Position numbers and translations under genes: made by a program. The notes under the pieces were generated by a model. That model made no database searches, had not been told where the DNA came from, and saw only the letters and a program-made list of their open reading frames with translations. From contig NC_049997.1 of assembly GCF_000003815.2 (NCBI RefSeq), forward strand, positions 1,243,493 through 1,307,492: DNA of 64,000 nt. Direction: 5' to 3'. Shown piece after piece: positions 57,511 to 64,000 of the stretch. How positions within the stretch are numbered: position 1 is the first letter of the stretch; every line of letters starts with the position of its first letter. This stretch comes from Branchiostoma floridae. Lineage: Eukaryota; Chordata; Leptocardii; Amphioxiformes; Branchiostomatidae.

Positions 57511-59212
57511 TCCTATGTAATTTTATGTTACATTTAAAAAAACATACTATAATCAAAACATTGGTGTAGTGTATATTGTCATCAAACACGAGGGAATATT
57601 AACCATTATAAACAGTTTCACGACACCATGCTATTTGCCATTTGAATGCATATATTTGTCCGAGACATCCTTATTTTTTTGGCATTATTGTATATAAATA
57701 TAATTGTCTTTAACTTTAAAGGTAACCTTATCAGTGTCGCTTTCCTTACCTTTACTCTTACTTTGAGACTTTACATGCAGATAACTTTCTGGCTTGGTTC
57801 TGTAAATATAACACATATAAATGTAACAAGTAAGTATGAATATAACACATATTAGAGTAGGCTATACTAATTCGGGTGGGTATTACATATTGAATAGATA
57901 TAATAAGGTGCGTTTCACGTCAACCTGGATCCCTACCCTACCTTTGGTGGGGCTGGTACTTAGGGTAAAAAAAGTTGTCACGTGGATTATGTTTTATTTG
58001 CATTTTCACAAACATGAAGAACTTGATTAGCTTCTCTGCTATGTAGATCATTATCCCACGAAAATCCGTTTTTACTAAATAGCTTCAATTAAAAAAAGTG
58101 TTAAAAATATATTTTAATATACCTTTTGGGTCCTAAATTAAAACTTGACTGCATACTCTACCCAAAATACAGAGGCAATAGACAACCAATATGAACATGT
58201 CTCCCGGAAAGAAGCAGGAAACGGCGAGCTTTCCACGTATTGGTAAGATTTACGTTCTACATTTCTTAGCGGAACTGTCGCCCTTCGGCCTAAGGGTCTC
58301 CGCCTAGCCAACCTCCGAAATCATAAAAGAAACTCCGGACCGAGACAATAGTGACGTTGTTCCTGACTGTATTCAGCGCTTGGAAGACCGGTCAGGGTGT
58401 AACATCGGCAATGTGGTAAAATGACCAATTACAAGTATACTGCACACGGTTTCGCCTGGAAAATTGTAAAATCGCGAAATGTCCGTACTTATTTCTCGTT
58501 ATCTGAGGGAATCTATTGTTGTTGTTTTTTACTTCTGATGAACACAGTGGAGGGCCAGGAATTCGTATCAGCAAATTGTATCTAAAAACTGTTTTAGTCA
58601 ATCACTGTAAAACTTGAGTTTAAGCTTCTCACTACCTTTTCAGATGTAATTCCTTATTCTCCGTTGATAATACATTTGTATATCTGACGATCGACTCTGA
58701 TCACAAAGGCTGTCTGACACGCATTTCGTTTTGTACATCAGACATATACCTATATCGTAGACCTATTTGTTCTCGTCCTTAATGTACTAACGAACGTCCT
58801 TAGTATCTACGACCTCTCATAGGTCGTAGATGACGACCCGAATTTGATGAAAAGTGTTTTTTAATCACAGATCACATATACTGTACACGTAAAGCAGCTG
58901 TATACTTTTAATCTCACATTTCATTAGTTAGCACACATGTATAGCGACTAGTGCTTCTGGTCATTCCTGTTAACATTTATTCCCTTTCCTATAAGCAACA
59001 GTATAATTACATATAATGAAGCTCAGGTTTTGATTTGATCCAAACAGTACGGCCAAACTTTTTTGTCGACTTTGTTGTTTGGCTTGCATTTGGAAGTGTG
59101 GCATGGGACCGTCAACGGGAAATACTTCATTGACATTGCTAAACAAAATTGTAATAAATAGATAACGCTAATGAAAGAACTTTTTTTTAGTTTTGTTCGT
59201 TTTTTTACGTAA
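57511..59212. other. Intergenic; one possible plus-strand first exon
   Basis: Mostly AT-rich with no long frame. At 58192-58243, ATGAACATGTCTCCCGGAAA leads 17 codons (MNMSPGKKQETASFPRI) into a strong donor, ATTG|GTAAGA. This may be a first exon, but no following exon was found on the plus strand. Confidence 0.3.
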
Positions 59213-60261
59213 TCATCTGTTTGTCAAATGTCCATCGCACGCGCATCTTTCCTGCTTGTTTGGCACAGCCGTGTCGACTGACGCGTCAACCATATCGCAC
59301 AGCCCGGAGTCGGTCCAGAGGCACGGCTCGATCCACAGGTAGTTCTGGTACCTGGCCACCATGTGGTCGGGACATGTGGAGGTGGACTGTAACGGGGAGC
59401 CGGGGTCCTCCCGAACGCCGACTCTGTGGTAAGCTAGGGTGGAGCGGAAAGCTAGGGTGGCGCGGCGAGCCCGGGCTGGTCGGGGGAGGGCTGTCCTGGA
59501 CGTGCTCCAGCCCCGGGGGACGGGGACGGTATAACGGAGGAAGAGGCGGCTGTCTGCTCAGGCTATTCACCGGCTTACAGGAGTGCCACAGCCCGTCGTC
59601 TGAGCGGCTCAGGGACAGGGTTGGGGTCTCGTAGCCGTCGAAGCCGTCGTCTTTCTTTTCGTTGTAAGACGCGTCAAACACATCGACAGGCTCACAAGTG
59701 CTGTACATTAATGTTAGGCTGCTCTGCGGCTTGAACCGTTTGCCTGTACCAGTATCTGCCCCGGTGCGCGCACGCTTCTTAGACCTTTTGTCGCCAAGAC
59801 GAGTCGACTGGCTGGTAGGCAGGAGGTCCGAGGAGCTACCTCCACTGCTTTGTTCCATTTTGCCAGTACTGGTACCTGAGCTGCTCTGACCTCGCGCCTT
59901 GGGAAAAACGCTTGTGGGGGATCGTGCTGTTGTTGCCACTGGGCTGTTCACATGCACATGGAGACTTGGATCATCCTTGCTTTCAGTTCCAACTAACAGT
60001 CGTATGGCGTCTTCTAGAGGAATCCTGTCTGGCAACACTGCCGGCAAAGCTGGTGTCGCTGGTTCCGTGATTGTGTTGTTGTTGCTATCTGGTGTTGGCG
60101 TCATCAATGGTACAGCCATCGCTGTTCGGGTACTGGAGTGGTCCTGCATCGGCATCGATGCTGTCGCTGACCCCAAGATGACAGAGTTGTCGGTTTTCCC
60201 GGCTTTCACAGCAACGGGTCGGTCTGTCTTTGCGACCTGTCTGATTGTTGCTGCTCTTCTT
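59213..60261 (-). CDS. Last exon of the 59-64 kb minus-strand gene
   Basis: After acceptor TTTTTGCAG the phase-2 frame reads AATIRQVAKTDRPVAVKAGK and IPLEDAIRLLVGTESKDD, then SLSRSDDGLWHSCKPVNSL and a Pro-rich stretch, stopping at 59286. From about 59437 on, a different frame looks far more protein-like (STCPDHMVARYQNYLWIEP, then CLWTDSGLCDMVD) and stops at 59213-59215. A one-base change near 59437 would join them. The upstream exon that matches phase 2 reads RRQMADYQPSSTLSNSSSNQ. Confidence 0.55.
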
Positions 60262-63200
60262 CTGCAAAAAGACAAACACCAAAAGTTAATTATAGGTTAA
60301 TGACGAATTACCGAGACTAAGCCCTATTGCGTGGAATACTCTCCAAGCACAAAATCTTGTTGCAAGTCGCCTTTCCTTGATATTTTTTCAAGTGACAGTC
60401 TTTATCAATAAATGATAACTGCTGATATATAGTTTATTCCTGCTCACCTGTGTAATGTACCTTGGTTGGATGAGCTGTTGGACAGGGTACTGCTGGGCTG
60501 GTAGTCTGCCATCTGTCTCCTGGTCGCTAGGAGGCATCTCTGACTGACCCACGCCGTACCGGAGACGTTCTTCCCGACGTTTTAAGGGTTCCGATCTGAC
60601 CGACATCTCCTGTAACTCCGCTGCCGCTGCAGGCCCGCTGCTGCATGGCTCCATCACCTCCAATCTTCGCGGCCAGCGCCGCCGCCTTTTTGCGGAACAG
60701 CTTCCGGAGCTCTTGGTCTCTTCTGATCTTCTCATCCTCTCGTTTGATGAACTCTACGAGGGTCTTCCCAATGACGTCGACTTGAGCATGACGACGTCAC
60801 GTCCGTGACTTACGCCCGCGGTCTCGCCGTCTGTGCTGACATGACAGCAGGTGTTTCTTCCTTGGTTGGTGCATGGGTTGGTGCAGCGGCACTCAGCTGA
60901 GCCGCAACAGCGTGTTGCTGAACTGTGTGATAGCTCGGGTGGGGACGAGGTAGGGCGGCTTGTGGGGGCGGTCGTCTTCTTTTCTTTCATGAGGGGACAT
61001 AGCGCCTCTTTACGGGCGCGTATTGGTGACGAGACTCATACTGGCTCATCCGCCGCCGTGCTTTGATCACTCGGCGATCGGAAATTGGACTCTTCTCCGT
61101 CTCATCCGAGGTTTTGGTGCCTGTTTCTACCGTAGTTGCACTAGCGATCACGTTTCTGCTATCCCCACTCCTGCTCCTGTTAATGTACTCTACGTACGAA
61201 ATACGACGTCTGCTGTCTTTGCCCTCTTGACGACGGGACTCGTCCGAGTCCTCCAATGTAGAACGTGGTCGCTTTATGCTGCTTGAGTCGTCATGGCAGA
61301 CTTTTGAATTGGTTGATTCGTTCCTTTGTACGATAACGTACTCTTTGCTTCCGTTTGTTGCCCCAGCTGCCCCTTGGCTTTATGATAAGGAGACGGTGCG
61401 ACACGGCGGAGTGTCAGCACGACAGGCGGCGGAGACAGCCGTCTCTTCTCCTTTCCGGGCAGGACAGCGGGGACGTGAGGAGCGGTTGGAGTGGAGGACG
61501 CGATCCGTGACGACTTCTCCCTAGACAGCCGTCTCTTCTCCTTTCCGGGCAGGACAGCGGGGACGTGAGGAGCGGTTGGAGTGGAGGACGCGATCCGTGA
61601 CGACTTCTCCCTAGACAGCCGTCTCTTCTCCTTTCCGGGCAGGACAGCGGGGACGTGAGGAGCGGTTGGAGTGGAGGACGCGATCCGTGACGACTTCTCC
61701 CTAAACAGCCGTCTCTTCTCCTTTCCGGGCAGGACATCGGGGACGTGAGGAGCGGTTGGAGTGGAGGACGCGATCCGTGACGACTTCTCCCTAGACAGCC
61801 GTCTCTTCTCCTTTCCGGGCAGGACAGCGGGGACGTGAGGAGCGGTTGGAGTGGAGGACGCGATCCGTGACGACTTCTCCCTAGACAGCCGTCTCTTCTC
61901 CTTTCCGGGCAGGACAGCGGGGACGTGAGGAGCGTTGGGAGTGGAGGACGCGATCCGTGACGACTTCTCCCTAGACAGCCGTCTCTTCTCCTTTCCGGGC
62001 AGGAGAGCGGGGACGTCAGGAGCGACTGGAGTGAAGGACGCGATCCGTGAAGACTTCTCCTGGTGTGAGTCGCGCTTCTCCCGTCGCGGTCTGTCCCGGC
62101 TGGAGCTCCTGTCGTCTTCTTCGTCGTTCTGTCCTGACTCGTCTCCGGACAGTCATGAGGAGTTGTATGGTTGCCTCCTTCTGTCTCTGCGTTTTACTGT
62201 ACGCGTTCGCTTTGACACAGCGGTCTGAAAGGGTAACATCGAACAATATCATATCTGTTACTGTCAGTTTGTGGTTATGCAAATATATCATGTTGTACCA
62301 AGCAAGGAAGTCACGAAAGCCCCTGGTGTTAAACGACCATCCACACAAGGTGAATAGGCCAGCCTTTCTAATTCAATCGCGTTATTTCGCGTATGAACAT
62401 AAATACTTGTAAGCAATTACACATGTCCCTGTCACCAAAAATATCAACACACAATGAAAAGGACCCGTCCGTGGTGCTGAATTACAAAGCTGTACATGTT
62501 AATCCTGTGATATGTGGTCACTCAACTGTTTTTAAAGTTTAACTAGGGCAGTATCAGTTTGGTATCTCTTATTCAGACGGTATTGTAAGGACCCGATGTC
62601 GATACGACAAATTAGAATAATGTCTTCTGAATAATTGACTATCGAAACAATACGCCCTGTTGGCAAGTCTGTCCGTCAAACACTACTACATATCAACAGA
62701 GGATCACAAAGTTTTTAACGAGGATACGTTTAATGTTCAAGTGTCTTAATTTACCTTAAAAGAAGCGTAAGATGTGCCTTGTTGACACGACTTCAGCTGT
62801 CCTGAACCGTGCCTGTCCTGTCCCTGTCTGTCCCGGCTGGGGCTCCGATCGTCGTCCGTGAACTCTCCGTCACCGACCCGCCATGACGATCCGTACGGCT
62901 TTTTCCTTCCGTCCCTGCGCTTCTGCGTCACTGGTCGTTTCGTTAAAACCGCCTGTAAGGGTAACATTGAACAATGATACACAGTTGTAGCATGAACCTA
63001 GATCCTACAAGAAGTATCATTGAATTTGGATTAATCATGAGTTGCGAAAAGAAAGAAAGATAAAGCCAAGGTCGAGCAAAACTTAGCAAACAAAACAACA
63101 TGCTAGTATTTTTCCTTCCTTCAAGAAAGATAAGGAAACATATATAAACTTCTAAATACTAGCTAAGACCACATTGTGCTTTGGTGAGGGCACGTTAAAA

Positions 63201-63950
63201 CTGAGTGTCCGTACCTTGTCGTGAGGCCGGCTGAGAGCTCTGGTCTGCTCCTCTACACGATGTTGCAGCGGGAGGGTCATTCCGGGGGGAAGCAGAAAAT
63301 CTAAACGTGGACGAAATGAACTCTGTTGCTGTTGATAAGGATTGATCGTAGTTCTTCAAAGAGACACCATCAAGAAATAGTAATAGCACAAGTAAGGTGC
63401 ATGTAAGATAGCCAGAAAATAGTTTGTATCAACACGAGTGGTACAACTCGCTATACAGACAAAACAAATTCGTGAAATCGACCATTGTTTTGAGTATCGT
63501 CCATTCACAAGTTCTCACATACTGAATCAGGTCTAGGTTCAGGTCCAAACCTGGACCTGATCATCTGTTCCTGAACCGGACCTGAATTTTCTGTACCGGT
63601 ACCCACCCCTATTAGTAGGTGAAATACACGATTGTTCAATGTGAAGTTCTTCACTTGAGTGTTAAAAAAACTAGAGCATAAATACCATCAAACTTGAAAG
63701 TACTGACCTAGTGCTTTACATATTTCAGTAAACTGAATTATACAGATGCAGGAATAGGCAACTATGTACGTTAACAAATAAAATGGACAGGTCAGTTTGA
63801 CATAAAAAGTTGTTGATACTCACTAAACTGCTCCCTTCTGGACTCTCGCTCTTCTCTGTGAAGAGCGTCGTTCTGTCTGATTTTCGCCGACATGGCGGCT
63901 CTTTGCGTCCAATCGACACGATACTTCTTCTGTTTTCCTTCTTTTGGCAT
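59213..63950 (-). CDS. Unrecognised basic low-complexity protein gene, frame-disrupted
   Basis: Exon 1 (63950-63820) starts MPKEGKQKKYRVDWTQRAA in good context and ends phase 2 at GTGA|GTATCA. Exon 2 (63353-63215) reads NPYQQQQSSFRPRLDFLLPP and TLPLQHRVEEQTRALSRPH. Exon 3 (62952-62755) reads KRRDGRKKPYGSSWRVGDG. Exon 4 starts at 62224 and duplicates exon 3, then runs into a 90-bp coding minisatellite. The next block, down to donor 60448, includes DVIGKTLVEFIKREDEKIRR then LRKLFRKKAAALAA and later LKTSGRTSPVRRGSVRDAS. The last exon starts at 60261. Several in-frame stops and frame changes lie between about 62155 and 59430. The protein is Arg/Lys/Ser-rich with a short helical stretch; no known domain. 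It is either a decaying gene or a real one with sequence errors. Confidence 0.55.
61431..62045. repeat. 90-bp coding minisatellite, almost 7 copies
   Basis: Units of 90 bp (CGATCCGTGACGACTTCTCC recurs at 61501, 61591, 61681 and so on). In the exon 4 frame of the minus-strand gene each encodes 30 residues: EKSSRIASSTPTAPHVPAV then LPGKEKRRLSR. Copies are almost identical, with a few substitutions and one indel (GAGCGTTGGGAG) that keeps length. Other frames are open because of the period. Confidence 0.95.
63525..63612. mobile_element. Fragment of the GGTACC / GGTCCGGTTC element family
   Basis: CTAGGTTCAGGTCCAAACC ... CTGAACCGGACCTGAATTTTC then GTACCGGTACCCACCCC matches the right end of the element at 30280-32747. 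The left part is missing. Confidence 0.6.
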
Positions 63951-64000
63951 TGTGAATACCAAATTAACTCATTAACGCGAGAAAACGGCATGGGTGAAAA

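Noticed and set aside
59221..60300. Plus-strand frames of 133-137 codons
   Set aside because: Antisense of the last exon of the minus-strand gene; no splice-supported partner.

Overview
This is eukaryotic, intron-rich DNA from an animal genome scaffold. It carries one 100-N gap, GT..AG exons of 30-240 bp, many minisatellites and many TIR-bounded DNA transposons. The mix (an L1/Tx1-like LINE, hAT-, pogo- and Harbinger-like MITEs, and dispersed elements ending in CAGGGCTCGAAAT) and a nuclear-pore TPR-like gene fit an invertebrate deuterostome. Amphioxus (Branchiostoma) is my best guess, but that is inference.

Layout. 1-1740: the 3' part of a LINE reverse transcriptase, followed by its tail and the assembly gap. 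2.1-10.5 kb: no gene recognised; a CAGGGCTCG MITE and four minisatellites of about 59, 55, 62 and 60 bp. 10.6-46.4 kb, minus strand: a gene I assembled by hand from 22 exons whose splice phases agree at every junction except for one 5-bp insertion. Its middle exons resemble the TPR/MLP1/MLP2 domain of nucleoprotein TPR. Its tail has a basic nuclear-localisation-like cluster, a Glu/Asp run and an AT-hook-like C-terminus, so it looks like a nuclear scaffold protein. Its introns are full of transposons, including a clean hAT insertion with an 8-bp target duplication.

43.2-50.7 kb is bounded by inverted CCTGTGTGAAAAT ends with related GC-rich repeats inside each end. It holds the proposed first exon of the TPR-like gene and, on the plus strand, a short run of phase-compatible exons of an unknown protein. 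It could be one large unclassified transposon.

51-59 kb: tRNA-like and transposon fragments, then a roughly 200-bp satellite interrupted by a Harbinger-like element. 59.2-63.95 kb, minus strand: a second gene encoding a basic, low-complexity protein I do not recognise. It has a second 90-bp coding minisatellite and several frame breaks. Both minus-strand genes contain a 90-bp (30-codon) tandem repeat inside an exon and both contain duplicated exons, which is the most striking shared property of the window.
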